Part shown: piece by piece, positions 11,587 through 23,933 of the stretch
Numbering within the stretch: position 1 is the first letter of the stretch
Layout of the letters: the number at the start of each line of letters is the position of its first letter
Source: Lutjanus erythropterus
Taxonomy: Eukaryota > Chordata > Actinopteri > Lutjaniformes > Lutjanidae
Length of the DNA stretch: 64,000 bases
Direction: 5' to 3'
Assembly: GCA_020091685.1 (NCBI GenBank)
Contig: CM034613.1
Coordinates: 774,251-838,250, forward strand
Translations under genes and position numbers: made by a program
Notes under the pieces: generated by a model
What the model was told of the DNA's origin: nothing
The model's input: the letters and a program-made list of their open reading frames with translations, nothing else
The model's database searches: none

Positions 11587-12330
11587 ATCAAGGGTGGAAG
11601 TAACTATTTCGAAATACTCAAACTACTGTAATTAAGTAGTTTTTTGGGGGGGTATTTGTACTTTTATGAGTAGATTTTCAAGTCTGGACTTTCCTTCATA
11701 CTTAGGTGTGCATTACAAGGTGTAATCTACTTAGTTACTTTTAAAATCATAGTTAAGTACTGTGTACGATTTGAGTTAATATCAAAACCTTTCATGTACA
11801 TTTTAGAAGCCAATCAGGTGATCTGATCACAGACGGGCCAATGAAAATAATGACGGACAAAAGAAAAACAAAACAAAACGCTGTGGCAACACACATTTGA
11901 AGTAAGGATGTGAATGATTAATCACTAATTGATTAATGCAGATAAGAATTTAACCAATTAAAAATGTATTCATTGATATTTGATTAATAGTCATTACAGA
12001 AATTTGCACCTCCTTTGACATTGTTTTGTCTGGTGGAGCCATTTTTTGAATAAGAAAACTTAAACTTTGACTTAAAATGAGAAAAAAGTGACAAAAAATG
12101 AAAAAAATGAAAATGAGGAAATAAACGTGTTTTGTATCTTATACATAATTAATCATTAGTCAGTTGTAGTGTTTTCTACAATTTATTAAGGAAAATGCAA
12201 AAATGGTGCAACCCCAGTTTGGAGAGGTGACTGTGACTTCAATGGTCAAAAGTAACTAATACTCTGAGTAGTTTTTGCAATGACTACTTTGACTTTTACT
12301 TACTTACTAAGACATTTAAGTGCAATACAA
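11587..12330. repeat. hAT-type repeat fragment, CAGTGGTGGAA family
   Basis: The left side reads agggtggaagtaactattt, and inner words such as gatctgatcacagacgggcc, ggccaatgaaaataatga and aaaacaaaacgctg match the element at 5978-6587 on the other strand. The right end is not recognisable, so the copy is probably truncated or rearranged. Confidence 0.5.
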
Positions 12331-12389
12331 TCTGTGCAGTAATGTTCAATATGCAACCTTCACTGTTTCTGTTTACAGTTGTGATGAAA

Positions 12390-12885
12390 AGAGAGCTTAG
12401 TCAGAAGGTGAACCTCTCGATCTACTGGTCAATCTTTGTTCCTACTCTCATCTGTGGTCATGAATGGTGGGTCAGGACTGAAAGAATGAGATCACAAATA
12501 CAAGTGGTTTTCTCAGGAGGGTGGCTGGCATCACCCTTAGGGACAGAGTGAGAAGCTCAGTCATCCATTAGGAACTTGGAGTAAAGCTGCTCCTCCTTTG
12601 CATAGAAAGGAGCCAGTTGAGGTGGTTCGGGCATCTTGTAAGGATGCCACCTGGTCGCCTCACCTAGGGAGGTGTTCCAGGCACATCCAGCTGGGAGGAG
12701 ACCACGGGGCAGACCAAGGACTAGGCGAAGGGATTATATCTCTGCCCTGGCCTGAGAACGCCTCAGGATCCCCCAGTCAGAACTGACTAATGTAGCCAGG
12801 GAACAAGATGTCTGGGGTCCCCTGCTGGAACTGTTACCTCCCCGATCTGATTTTGGATAAGTGGTTGAAGATGGATGATGGACTA
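12390..12885 (+). mobile_element. Non-LTR retrotransposon 3' end (Rex3/RTE-like), decayed
   Basis: Plus-strand conceptual translation, with frameshifts and stops, shows the C-terminal end of an RTE-type reverse transcriptase ORF: a piece reading GHEWWVRTERMRSQIQ, then an Arg-rich GRRPRGRPRTR segment followed by DYIS. The sequence ends ggataagtggttgaagatggatgatgg, resembling the 3' tail of fish Rex3-type elements. It is 5'-truncated, as most LINE insertions are, and is not functional. Confidence 0.7.
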
Positions 12886-12917
12886 TTTCTGTTTATTTGC
12901 TCCTTTGTACTGAGTCC

Positions 12918-13070
12918 TACTCAGGGGTGGAAGTAACTCATTACAAAACTCAAATTACTGTAATTAAGTAGTTTTTTGGGTACTTGTACTTTTACTGGGC
13001 ACTTTTACTTGGGTAGTGTTCTAACACCAGTACTTTTACTTGAGTAATATTTTAGTAATGTAGTGTAGAT
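12918..13070 (+). repeat. hAT-type MITE fragment, CAGTGGTGGAA family
   Basis: It begins caggggtggaagtaactc, then has aattactgtaattaagtagt and repeated acttttacttg words. Only the left part of the family is present. Confidence 0.55.
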
Positions 13071-13379
13071 ATGCAGTGCTCTTTACACCACTTGTCTTAC
13101 TTATGCAACTGAGTATTTTTACTTTATTATTGTATATGTTTATCTTATGACTGTTCTGTCTTTTGTTACTACTCTTTTACTGACCTACTCCTTTTGCTTC
13201 CCAGCAAAACTTTTTTTTTTTATATGATTATACTTGTATAAATATCTTGAATCCTGAATGTTGGATCTTGAACTGTGCAGACATTTTAATCATGTGGTGA
13301 AATGAGCAAACAGCTCTTTTACCAGACACTCTTTCCACTTCCTGTACATTCATGCTTCATGGTTGGTCAGTGACATTTT

Positions 13380-13725
13380 TACTGCAAAGACGACGACTTC
13401 CCTGCAGCCACACTGCACGCTCTGCTGACTGTGTGGGATGAACGTTCAGAATCTGTAACACTAATGAACACTCTCTCTAACAGTTCAGATCTGTGTGCAG
13501 CACGGTCCGGCCCCTTGAGAGTGTTTTGCTCCCCGCAGAGTCAACAAGTGTTGTTGAGCTCTGCAGGTCTCCGCTGCTGTTCAGTAACCTCACACTGCTG
13601 CAGCTGTTACAACATGTCAACGTTACACACCAACCAGGAGCCTGCAACTGCTCTTCATGTAACTCTCTGCTGTCTGTGCTCAACACTGTCAGTTTAAGGA
13701 GTCACTTTACTGGGTGTATGTAGGA
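13380..13725 (+). other. GC-richer segment with open frames, not recognised
   Basis: A GC-richer patch of about 350 bp in AT-rich surroundings keeps two plus-strand frames open for 75-90 codons. An acceptor-like tctctctaacag sits at about 13478. Neither translation resembles a family I know. It could be an exon, a UTR or a decayed repeat. I do not call a gene. Confidence 0.2.
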
Positions 13726-13886
13726 GTGATGTATTAACACATGCAGCCAAGGGTGCACATGGGAGGATGATGAAATTTACATCACTTGACCTTTACAGCT
13801 TAGTTAACACTGTATATCCATAAAGTGCTTTACATGAGCTTCTCTCATAATGTGGTTGATGTAATAGTGTATTACAAAAATACATG

Positions 13887-16295
13887 ACAAACTACGATTC
13901 CAAAAAAGTTGGGACATTATGGAATAATTTGCAAATCATTTTTAACTTGTAATCAAGTGAATACAGTACAAAGATGTTTAATGTGCAAACTGATTAACTT
14001 TATTGTTTTTTATAAGTATAAACACAATTTTGAATTTGATGCCTGCAACATGTTACAATAAAGTTGTGACAGGATTTAGAATACAATTTAGAAAAAATAT
14101 CTAATTGCATTTATCTTGACTGATACGATTTGTGATATTAGAGATAATGGTCATTTTTACTACCCAACCTCAGAAACAGATGAGAGCTTACCATCCTCCA
14201 CTGACACCGCCCTGTTTTTTACAATCTGTTACAATTACAGATGCAGCAACTGGCCCCAGTGCAATTTCACTCACAAAACCACAATCTTCATCCACCCACA
14301 CACTGGAAAATCCTTGGATATCAAAGGGGTGGCATGGCCTGAGTTGGTAAAACGACCAGACCAATGAAAACAAGAATTTCAGGACGCACATCCAACATTT
14401 GCTACCATGACACCAGAAGACCAGTGGCGGTGCATTTTATACAAGCTTCACATAAAGTAACTGTAAGCTCTACAAGGGTTAAACAATAAAAAAAAAACAA
14501 TAAAAAACAATAAAATAATGTGTTGTACTTACATGTGACTTTTTGCCTTATATGTATGGATGTATAACTGCTCTGGTGTAGACATTTCCCCCCCAGCTTA
14601 TAGTTCTATATGACATACATCTTATGTATTTTTCCACTGCTGAAGGAGGGATGTTTACATGCTACTCTGTTCTAGACATGTTTGGTACATCACTGTGGTG
14701 TTTTTCATTAAGTATCACTACTATTTTTATAGTAATAGAAGCAGCTCTATAAAATTATAAAACTATAAAAGTATTTTTTGCAATATTTTCACCTTGAATT
14801 TGCACATCAGTATGAGGGTTTTTACCTGATCTTCTAGTCATGTAATATTCAAGGTGGTGCTCGAGGCATATATTTGTATTTTTGTATTACTCTTGTACTG
14901 TATAATATCTCTACTGTGTAAGTACAATGTGTGATCACATGATTTGTCAGGTTGTGTATATATAGAGGTGTATTTTCTCATGTTGTTGATGTCTGATGAA
15001 GGGCTGGGGCCCAAAATGTCACATGTGGTGATACTATTAAATCACTATAAGGAGCGGTTTCTGATGTGTGGACTTAATTTTGTCTTTTAATAAAGGTAAT
15101 TTTACATCATTATTCTAATTTTGATTGAAAAGCATGTTAAAATGACTATGGTATGATTTTTTTTTTCAGGATAATGAAGATGTTTTTTAAAGTCTTAGTA
15201 TATGACATGTCTGCCTCATCACAGTAATTCACTTAAACGTTTAAAGACACATTTTGCCTTTAACAAATATTGCACCTCCTGTGATCTGAAAATAGCAGAA
15301 AAACCATACTGTGATTTTGAAAGACACCTGTCTGGAACATTCCACAGGTAAACAGGTGAGCTGGTAACAGGTGACATGATTGGGTATTAAAGGGGCGTCC
15401 TGGAAAGGACGTTCACAAGCATGGATGGGGTGAGGTTCAACACTAAGTGAAAAACTGCAAACAGTCCATCTTCAATCCATAATATCGTTAAAAGATTCAG
15501 AGAATCAAGAGAAACCTCTGCATGTAAAGGACAAGACTGAAAACCAGCACTGAATGTCTGTGACCTTTGACCCCTCAGGCAGCACTGCATTAAAAACTGC
15601 ATTAAAACATCATCATCATTGTATAAAGGATACTACATGGGCTCAGGAAAGAAAGACATATATCAACAACATCCAGAAACACTGCAGACTTCTCTGGACC
15701 TGAGCTCATCTGAGATGGACTGACGCAAAGTGGAAAAGTGAGCTGTGGTCTGATGAGTCCACATTTCAGATTGTTTTCAGGCTAAAGAGGAAAAGGACCA
15801 TTCAGATGGTTACCAGTGATAACACTTCTAAATACAGCAGCTGTGATGGTATGGGGGTGTGTTAGTGCCCATGGCATCATGGGTAACTGTCACATCTGTG
15901 AAGGCCCCTTTAAAGCTGAAAAGTACATACAGGTTTTGGAGCGACATAAACTGCCATCCAGACGACGTCTTTTTCAGAGACGTCCCAGCTTATTTCAGCG
16001 AGACACGTTGTGCACATGTTCCAACAACGTTAAGAGTTCAGGAACTAGACCTAGACTAGACCTGTCTGCAGTCCAGACCTGTCTCCCATTGAAAATTCAC
16101 ATTATGAAGCACAAAATGCAACAACAGTGACTGTGGACTGTTGAGAATCTGAAGTCATATATCAAGCAAAAATGAGAAAGAATTTCACTTTAAAACTTCA
16201 ACAGTTAGTGTCCTCAGTTCACAAATGCAGAATGTGTGATGTAACACAGTGGTAAACATGAACCTGATCCAACTTGTCATGCAACATTTTCTTAA
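13887..16295 (+). mobile_element. Tc1-like transposon, decayed, split by a nested insertion
   Basis: The left end (acgattccaaaaaagttgggacat) matches the ends of a common fish Tc1-like transposon. The transposase body resumes at about 15325 (gggtattaaaggggcgtcc) and runs to about 16290, where acacagtggtaaacatgaac precedes the expected right end. Recognisable transposase pieces include ELWSDESTFQ and a later MVWGCVSAHG segment. The frame is broken by stops and small indels, so the gene is dead. About 1 kb of foreign sequence (14105-15085) interrupts it. Confidence 0.75.
14105..15085 (+). mobile_element. Possible Penelope-like retroelement remnant nested in the Tc1 copy
   Basis: Translation of about 14190-14350 gives a Cys-rich stretch (CSNWPQCNF) followed by HPHTGKSLDIKG. 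This looks like the linker between reverse transcriptase and the GIY-YIG nuclease of Penelope-like elements. Near 14990, ctgatgaagggctggggccc followed by caaaatgtcacatg resembles the 'GAAGGGCC...CCGAAACGT' tail usual for those elements. Both signs are decayed, so the family call is tentative. Confidence 0.45.
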
Positions 16296-16433
16296 AAAAA
16301 CAGTGTAGAGATTCATAAAATAATCTCTCAATCATCACTTGTTGTGGTGTGTAGCCACAAACAAAGTACAGTGCACAGGTATTGAGGTCAAAACTGTCCT
16401 CTGCTCTGCTGAGAGCTGCAGAAAGAGTTTTAC

Positions 16434-16466
16434 TCACACACACACACGCACACACACACACACACA
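16434..16466 (+). repeat. (CA)n microsatellite
   Basis: A short run of CA dinucleotides with one CG interruption. Confidence 0.9.
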
Positions 16467-16796
16467 GGCAGAGCACACTGAGGATCTCTTGGCTGTTTTC
16501 ACACAAAATCTGGTGTTTGTACAGAGTTGTAGCTGTGTTTATTTGTGCTTTAGAACCAGACAAGAACCTTTAATTCCTCTGAATCACTGCTTTGTTCTCA
16601 CCAACGCTGCTCTCTCTCCTGATTCACACTCATGTCTCTCGCCCTCTCTCTTGTTCTGTGAGCCGGGTGCATTTACAAACAATGTTCTTGATTCTCTCTT
16701 TAACATTTTACTCATCATGTTCCTGCATCATTCTCAAAGATAAGACAATATTTTTTTTCTCATATATGACTTTATATTGTAGCTTTATGTCAAATG

Positions 16797-17115
16797 AGGC
16801 TGCAGCTAACAACTATTTTCAGTGTCAATTAACTGGTTGATTATTTTCTTGATTAACTGATTCATAGTTGATAAAATGTCAGAGAATGGAGAAAAATGTT
16901 GATCAGTGTTTCCCAGAATCCAAGATGACGTCCTCAAATGTCTTGCTGTGTCTATTCGGTTTAGTGTCCTGAAGGAGTAAAGAAACCAGAAAATATTCAG
17001 TTTTAAGAAGCTGAAATCTGAGAATTTTGACCTTTTCTTTAAAAAACAACTACTCAAAGTGATTAATTGATTATCAAAAGCGATTATATCAATAATGTGC
17101 TCTGAAGCTCTGATG
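16797..17115. mobile_element. hAT MITE, TAGGGCTGCAACTAA family
   Basis: It starts gaggctgcagctaacaacta and carries the family words atcagtgtttcccagaatcc, gatgacgtcctcaaatgtct and gaaaccagaaaatattcag. The right end is decayed near gctctgatgtc. Other copies, in either orientation, lie near 17.7, 25.6, 44.3, 45.7, 46.1, 46.3 and 48.4 kb. Confidence 0.7.
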
Positions 17116-17689
17116 TCAAATCATGTCTTCATTACCATTATACTATGACCATGGATTTATATTATAAAGAACTGGACTGACAGGTTTGGAGGCGTGCCTA
17201 CGATCATTCTTGTGAGAGCTGCTCAGTGAAGCCAACTTTGGTGTCACAGCTTCTGCATATGCTTCACTAGTTGCTAGAAAGAAGATAGAAGTTGTGCAAC
17301 AGAAAATCTGGGTGTTGCATTTTCTTGACAACACAGAAAAGGTTAGATTGATGTTTACCCCCACAAAATATACATTATTATATATAATGTATAAGCTTTA
17401 CTACAAAACATACAGCCATAACACAAGTGCTTTAGTCACTGCTCAGTCCACAGGCCTATACACCACATGTACATGAAACTTTACTGGGACACAGCCAGTT
17501 TACAGCTTAAAGGGCAAGACAGCATGATCTTAAATTGTTCAATTACTTCATTAGACTGCAAAGTCTTTGTAAGTTCCCTTTAACACAAGAGTCAGGGGTC
17601 TCTAAAGCCGGTCCAACACTATGGTTCACCTGAAGGACAGTCCAAAACACAATGATATTAAGTTTACTCTCATAATAAAGAAGACGGCA

Positions 17690-17826
17690 GAAACCAGAAA
17701 ATATTCAAATTTGGAGAGCTGAAATCAGGGAATTTGGACATTTTTATTAAAAAATGACTCAACATAATTAATCGCTTATCAAAACTGGCAAGTAATTTAA
17801 TGATTAATCATTGCAGCTCTGATGTA
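17690..17826. repeat. hAT MITE, TAGGGCTGCAACTAA family, right part only
   Basis: The stretch from gaaaccagaaaatattcaaa to attgcagctctgatg matches the right half of the copy at 16797-17115, so it is a truncated member. Confidence 0.65.
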
Positions 17827-17829
17827 GAC

Positions 17830-18285
17830 ACTATGTCAAACTGGCTTCAAAGCACAGTGCACTTCCTGGGGGCTTAAATATGACTTTTATTTCTCTGAAC
17901 TTAAAGGAGCATTATGTAGGATTAGTGGCATATAGTGGCAAGGTTGTAGACTGCAAAAAACACAACAAATTAAACTCTGGTATACAGCAAAAGACATAAG
18001 GTTCATTATTTATCAGTTTACAACACACAGTTGTATAATGAAATTCTGGTTGTAGTCCCTTTATGCTGCTCTCGAAAGAAAAATGATGGCTGAATGGCTA
18101 AGTCATAAAAGTAAAAGTATTTTTTCTGGTGGAGTCGGAGGATAAGTTGAGGAGCCTCACAGTGTGATGGAAGAAGCTGCCCTGTAGTCTGATGGTAGGA
18201 CAGCAGGTACTGTTGTATCTCTTGCCAGAGGGCAGCAGGGTGAACAGGCTGTGGTTACTCCTCAGTCCCTCCAGGATTTCATGGG
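17830..18285. other. Intergenic DNA with a possible retroelement fragment
   Basis: No gene is seen. About 18120-18280 (ttgaggagcctcacagtgtg, ggaagaagctgccctgtagt, agggcagcagggtgaacag) resembles a dispersed fish retroelement segment, but I cannot assign it to a clade. Confidence 0.35.
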
Positions 18286-18289
18286 CCTT

Positions 18290-18690
18290 TTTTGGGGATT
18301 GTTATGGCCTAAAATAGTTTCCTAAAAAAATTAAGATGCATGTTGGGATGCCTTTAAGGCATTTTTTGTGATGAAATTACCAAACCAAGAGAAAATTGCA
18401 AAAGAAAGTTTTTTGGGTTTTTCTTGTTTTGTGTTTTTTTTTTTTTTTTTGTTTTTTTTGAATAATTCATTAAAAATGAAAGGCAACTTGTTCAAAAACT
18501 TGTTTATGGGGGAACAAAAACTCACTCTGTTCTGAATGTTCTCACTAACTTTACCAAATAGACTCAGAATTACAAAAATCTGCTCTACTTGTAACTGAAG
18601 GAGTGCATCTGAGGGGTATTCCACACAGAAGCAAAATCTTTTTGAGCTCAAACTCAAAAACAGCACAAATTTATGAAGGGCACAGAGCGT
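18290..18690. repeat. Unclassified interspersed repeat, copy 2
   Basis: It shares the ordered words described for copy 1 at 8965-9300, including cattaaaaatgaaaggcaac and ggggtattccaca followed by gaagcaaaat. It contains a long T tract near 18437. No coding sequence is evident. Confidence 0.5.
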
Positions 18691-19444
18691 TGATAAATGT
18701 CAAGACCAATGACAAATTTGTTCTTTTCAGTACCTGTGACAAAATAAAAAAATATATAAATGCAAAAATTTGTGAATAATAACACAAAACATTGAGTCAG
18801 CTCCTTAAGATGTATGATGTTTGTGTGGGGGAATGCTGTGACTGGTGGACCTCGTGGGAAGCTACAGTGATTGGTCAAAGTTGCAGAAAAGTAGCAGCAT
18901 TTGGATAAAATTACAAGGTTGTACAGAATTCATTGAAATTTGTGTGAATTGTTGTGATCACAGTGTCGCTGGAGGGACTGCCTTCTATCCTATACTGTAC
19001 TAGTATGTCAGGGACAAATCATCACATCGTCCTCCAGTGAAGCAGACAGTTGCAGCATCATGCTGCAGGGGGAAGCGTCCCAGCAGCAGGGACTGGGACA
19101 CAGGACAGAACTTGTGTTGAAGATTGGAGCCTCTGAGCAAACAGGGTGTCATGCTGTACGAGCAAAATACCCAGAATAACACTTTTACTTGCTGTTTTGG
19201 GCTAGAATTGACTAACCTTGACATAAATTAAGAACAACAACCCAAAGCACAGTGGAAAAAACACTTGACGTAAAGAGTGATTCTAAAATTAAACTTTGTC
19301 TGGATTTGACATTTTTTTCATGTGAAAATTTTAAGTAAAAAGTTGATGTCGATTATTTTAATTTTTCAGAATCACATACCCAACCCTTTTTTTATAAATG
19401 ATCACAATTTCCCAGAACCAAAAGTGATGTCAAATGTCTTTTTT

Positions 19445-19965
19445 GTCCAACTAACACTGTCCTACCAAGGAAAAAGGCATTCACTTCATTTCATATGGAT
19501 AAATATCTAAATCTAAAATTTGTTTTATTTTGGAGAAAATAGGGGATCGCAATTACAGTAACTGCAAAAAGCTGTAGGGAAACCACAGCAAACCACTGTA
19601 ACTTCAATTACTGTATTCTAACATGTCAAATATCTGCAAGAAAATGAAGAAACATGTCAGCTATGTGCATTACACTGGAAAAATATTAAAATAAGAGCAT
19701 TTTTAAAGCTAAAGTGATCAGATAAAATAGAAGTTAGTGCCTATTGTGTTGGTATAACTCAATATTTTTTGGTCAGCTCTGCAAAGGCAGAATACAGGAA
19801 CTTCCAAATAAGGTCAAAGGACAAATCAGAGGTCAGGATTAATATGCAGAAACAATAACCTGATATTAAGATACAAAACTGAAACAGATACAATTACAAC
19901 AAGAAAACTCTGGGAAGTTACTGACTTTTTCTTTGGTAGTGCAGAACAGTCCAAACCCAAATTAT
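19445..19965 (+). repeat. Duplicated segment, unit A
   Basis: Two long blocks recur about 1.5-1.9 kb to the right in the same orientation. One is around 19550-19680 (acagtaactgcaaaaagctg; taacatgtcaaatatctgca) and the other around 19704-19893 (aacttccaaataaggtcaaa; aatcagaggtcaggattaat). The match continues weakly on both sides. No gene is visible in the unit. Confidence 0.8.
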
Positions 19966-20040
19966 TGATTAATCAACTAATTACTGCAGCTCTACAAAAA
20001 GAGAATTATTATTTCAATTATCATTAGGGTGTTATGAATA

Positions 20041-20044
<4 letters not shown>

Positions 20045-20080
<36 letters not shown>

Positions 20081-20109
20081 AGAAGAAGAAGAAGAAGAAG
20101 AAGAAGAAG
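20045..20109 (+). repeat. Poly-A tract and (GAA)n microsatellite
   Basis: Thirty-four A residues pass directly into GAA triplets. This may mark the A-rich 3' tail of an otherwise unrecognised insertion. Confidence 0.9.
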
Positions 20110-20894
20110 GCATAAAAAAAGAAAAAGAAGTGTTATGTTCAGATATCAACAATCTTTCTCCATAATCACACGTCTCCAGACAAACAAACAGTGGAACAGT
20201 GAACAGGTCTGGATGTTCTGCAGAGGTTCTTCTCCTCCACCTTCATCCTCATTTACTCACTAACTCCACCTCCAGGGTTTAAAGGATCAGAGGCCCTGAG
20301 AGCAGAGATGGAGATGAACACACAAGCTTCAGCTTCAGTTAAAGCTGACATTTGTTTCTGTAACCACAAGGCATCAGTGGACATGAGAATAATGTGAGCA
20401 GCTCTGAGCTCCTCACAGATCCTGCTGAGGAAAATCTCTCTCTGGAAGCCTGACAGGGCCCATGTTAGCCTGGAAAAACAACATTCAACATTGTATGTGT
20501 CTCTCTTATCAACTAACTACCTCTTTCTCATCTAATTATTCATCTGAATAGTATTATTATGAGAAGCAGCAGTTAGAAGCTGGTACTCTTAAACAGAGGC
20601 CGTGTTTTTCACTGTCAGACTCTCCTGTCAGCAATCAGGGTACAAGCAGCCCTCCCAGGAACTACAAATGTAGTCCAAGGACTAGCTGGGAACACTGTGT
20701 AATTAGTCCAGATACGCAGAGGCAGATTGTTACTGTTCACTGTTTGTTGAGTAACAGCATGACTGTGTTCCTACTGAGGCTGGCTGTTTTTCTGTCGTCA
20801 GTTTTTCCTCTGTGGGAACACATCTGAATCTGAGCTGACCTTTTAAAAGACACAAGTCACACAATAACACAAGCAAACCAACAGACTGAGGCAG

Positions 20895-21895
20895 CAGTAC
20901 TGCCCTACAAAGGAAAAAGACACTTTTTTTGGTCAAAAATTAATAATAATCATTTTTGTGACATTAAGACATCCTTTGTCATGTGGACAAATATCTTCTC
21001 TCAAATGTGTTTTATATTAGAGAGGGTCAAAATTACAGTAACTGCAAAAAGCTGTAGAGAAACCACAGCAAACCATCATAACTTCAGTTACTGTGTTCTA
21101 ACATGTCAAATATCTGCATGAATAATGGAGAAATGTATCAAATAAGTGCATTATACTGCTATATATGACAAAAGTACACAAAAATAGTAAAATAAGAGCA
21201 CAGAGTCAGAACTCTCAGACTCTGATCCCACATGTGAAAATGCATTAAAATAAAGCATTGAGTGTCATATTTTACTGGAAAAGGTTTGATGGTATTTTTT
21301 TTCTTTTGCTGCATATTGACTTTTATATTAATTAAAATTAAAATGACTAAAATGCTATTTTATCAGAATACAAATATCAGTAGCTTCAAATGCTCAGAAA
21401 CATCTCAAAACCTACATAATTTGATTTTAAAAGTTACTTGGAGCATCGCAAGCATACTATAATAAATGTTATAAATACATATATAACAATAATAACAATA
21501 ATGTAAAGAATAACAGTAAAAGGTGCATCATAATTTGGCATCATCGTCAGGCCGAGGATTTGATCATATTTGTCATTATTTGTCATTTTAAAGCTGAAGT
21601 GATCAGATTAAATGGAGGTTTCTGCCTTTTGCTTTGGTATGACTCAATACATTTTGGTCAGCTCTTCAAAAGCAGAACACAGGAACTTCCAAATAAGGTC
21701 AAAGGTTAAATCAGAGGTCAGGATTAATATGTAAAAACAATAACCTGATATAAAGATATCAAACTGAAACAGATACAATTTTTCTGACTGCAGCTATTTT
21801 GGCTCAACAATTAGAAAACATTAAAGTTATGTTTCTCAGTTCTGCACTCTGTGAAGTTACGGAGTCTTTCCTTTGTAGAGCAGAACAGATCAACA
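20895..21895 (+). repeat. Duplicated segment, unit B
   Basis: This is the partner of 19445-19965. The first shared block is offset by about 1480 bp (19555 against 21035) and the second by about 1885 bp (19705 against 21590). Unit B therefore carries about 400 bp of extra sequence between about 21200 and 21588. The copies differ by scattered substitutions, so the duplication is not recent. Confidence 0.8.
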
Positions 21896-23545
21896 ACGTC
21901 TGGGCTTTCTAAAGAGTGAAATCTGACTTGTATAACAGCAGTTTCCCATTTGAAAATGATGCCTGATGGTGAGGTAAAGCAGTGGAAATATTCTAAATAT
22001 AGTGTACACTAAAACAGATTTTTTTTCAGGTGTCCAAACACTCTGCTTCTCTAAACTGGGGATGTGCTGACCGCCATCTACTGTAGGCAACACACTGACT
22101 GTGGATACAACCACACCCACACTGCAAATAACACAAAGTATCCCTTAAAGTTTCTTGTGGCTGAAATTAGTACAAACACTTGATCAAAATGATCAGGAAC
22201 ATTTCAACAAAATTATTCTGACAAAAATATCAGTTTTTAAGTCGTAAACGGAGAAGAGATTACTGGATCATCAGATCAGTTTTTCAGCTGTTATGTGAAC
22301 ATGAAAAGTAACTGAAACCAGTTGAACCAGTTATATTAGTTAATAAGTAAAAAGAGCCATACAAGCTCTGACATGTGTCCTGACTCGATTTTGAAGGGAA
22401 TCCCTGCAGTATCCAAGTCCTCCAACATGCCGCTCGCACATCATCACACCACACACAGTTCAGACAGCGTGCACGTCAATGTGGCTCCAAGTTAAGGATC
22501 TACACTGAAGATTTAGATCAAAAACATGGTGTAAATGACATCTTTCAATTCAACTTGGCATGTTGGGGCTTTAGGAGACTTGGATTACACCAGACGTGCA
22601 GTATGGAGGCATTTTATGTTGTGTGTGTTTTTCTGTTGGTTTTTTCCATTTTAACTGGTCACCATTCACTTCCACTGTTTTCTGTGAAACTCCAGCAGTG
22701 TTTCGTGGACTGTTATGGCGTTAAAAATCACTGAATGCAAAGTAAATTCTGACCAACCTGATGAGTACAGAGTCAGTGCAGCAGGACGCAGCTCTGGGTC
22801 TAAACTTAGACATAAAGCCTCTAATCGGTTAACTGGTGCCTTTTTAAGGATCACCAAACCAGCTGCTCCTGACAAGCCTCCTCCTCCTCCTCCTCCTCCT
22901 CCTCCTCTTCTTCCCCCTCCTCCATATGGTTCAGTCCAGTCCATCACTGAGTATGAACCACAAAGACCAGTCTGAGGCTCATCAGGTGTAAAACACAATA
23001 CAGCTGCTCAGAATGAGGTGGGATTTTGACTGTTTCAAGGCAAAAAGTAGAATTACAACTGTTTTATTCGTAATTTAAAAAAATGGATAGTCTACCTGGA
23101 ATGTGTACTTGAATGTATTTGATTGGCCAATGCAGCAGGTTAATTTTTGCTAAACAACTTTTTGCCAGAGCTCTCTGGGCAACATGGCAACAATGCCATG
23201 TTGTTGTTGTGGTCCCAGCATGTGTGCCAACTCCTGTACACAGTCCTGTCCAGGGTTGTCTATTAGCAAGAATCTGGTGATATGATTTATATCACAATAC
23301 AGGTGTTACCATTAAATATGCCGTGATATTGTCATTGTTTTGGGTTTTTGTTGGGTGTTTCCTGTTTTATTTTGTAATCCTGGTCCTCCCTCATGTGTGC
23401 TGACTTCACTTCCAGTCTTTGTCCTTTTCCCGCCCTTTTTGATCGCCATTTGTTTCGCCTGTGTCTGATTGGTTACTTGTCTGTTTAGTCCTTGTATTGT
23501 ATTGTCCTTGTATTGTGTATTTCTCTCTTTCTGTGTCAGTTTGTT
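21896..23545. other. Intergenic DNA with MITE fragment and (CTC)n tract
   Basis: No gene is seen. About 22480-22735 is a degraded copy of the GGGATAGTTCACCC fold-back MITE (gacttggattacaccagac, ggtcaccattcacttccac). A CTC-rich microsatellite at 22877-22923 creates a spurious poly-Pro ORF. Confidence 0.5.
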
Positions 23546-23549
23546 TGTA

Positions 23550-23933
23550 AGTTTTGAAATAAACTTTAAAAAGTTTTGCTGACTGATAATCTTTAGTTGA
23601 GATAATTTACTTTTCTTCTTTATATAAACTTGAATCTTTGAGTTTTACAAACTAAAAAAAAGAAAAATCAAAAATTGGTCACAGTGAGCTGCAAACTTGA
23701 TTTTTCTTTTTTAAGTGCCTGAAAAATTAAATAGAAAATATTAAAATGTTAAATACAAGGTTTTGATTTTCTAAAATTCAAAGCTTTAAGTTGCTCTAAA
23801 GAGGAAAAGTAAACTATCTCAACACTCATGTCAAAAATTTTCAAAACTAAAGAATTTGAGTTCGGCTCAAAACTCAAAAGTCTCTGTTGCCTTGAAATTT
23901 TGAGTTTTCTCAACTTTTTCATTTTTACAGTGC
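23550..23933. mobile_element. Mariner-type palindromic MITE, CACTGTAAA family
   Basis: The right end reads gagttttctcaactttttc and then tttttacagtg. The body shares taaactttaaaaagttttgc and aatctttgagtttta words with the complete copy at 47526-48013. The left edge is not sharp. No coding capacity. Confidence 0.6.

Noticed and set aside
22666-22998. Overlapping ORFs on both strands with poly-Gly and poly-Pro
   Set aside because: Created by a CTC-rich microsatellite and MITE sequence. There is no supporting exon structure.
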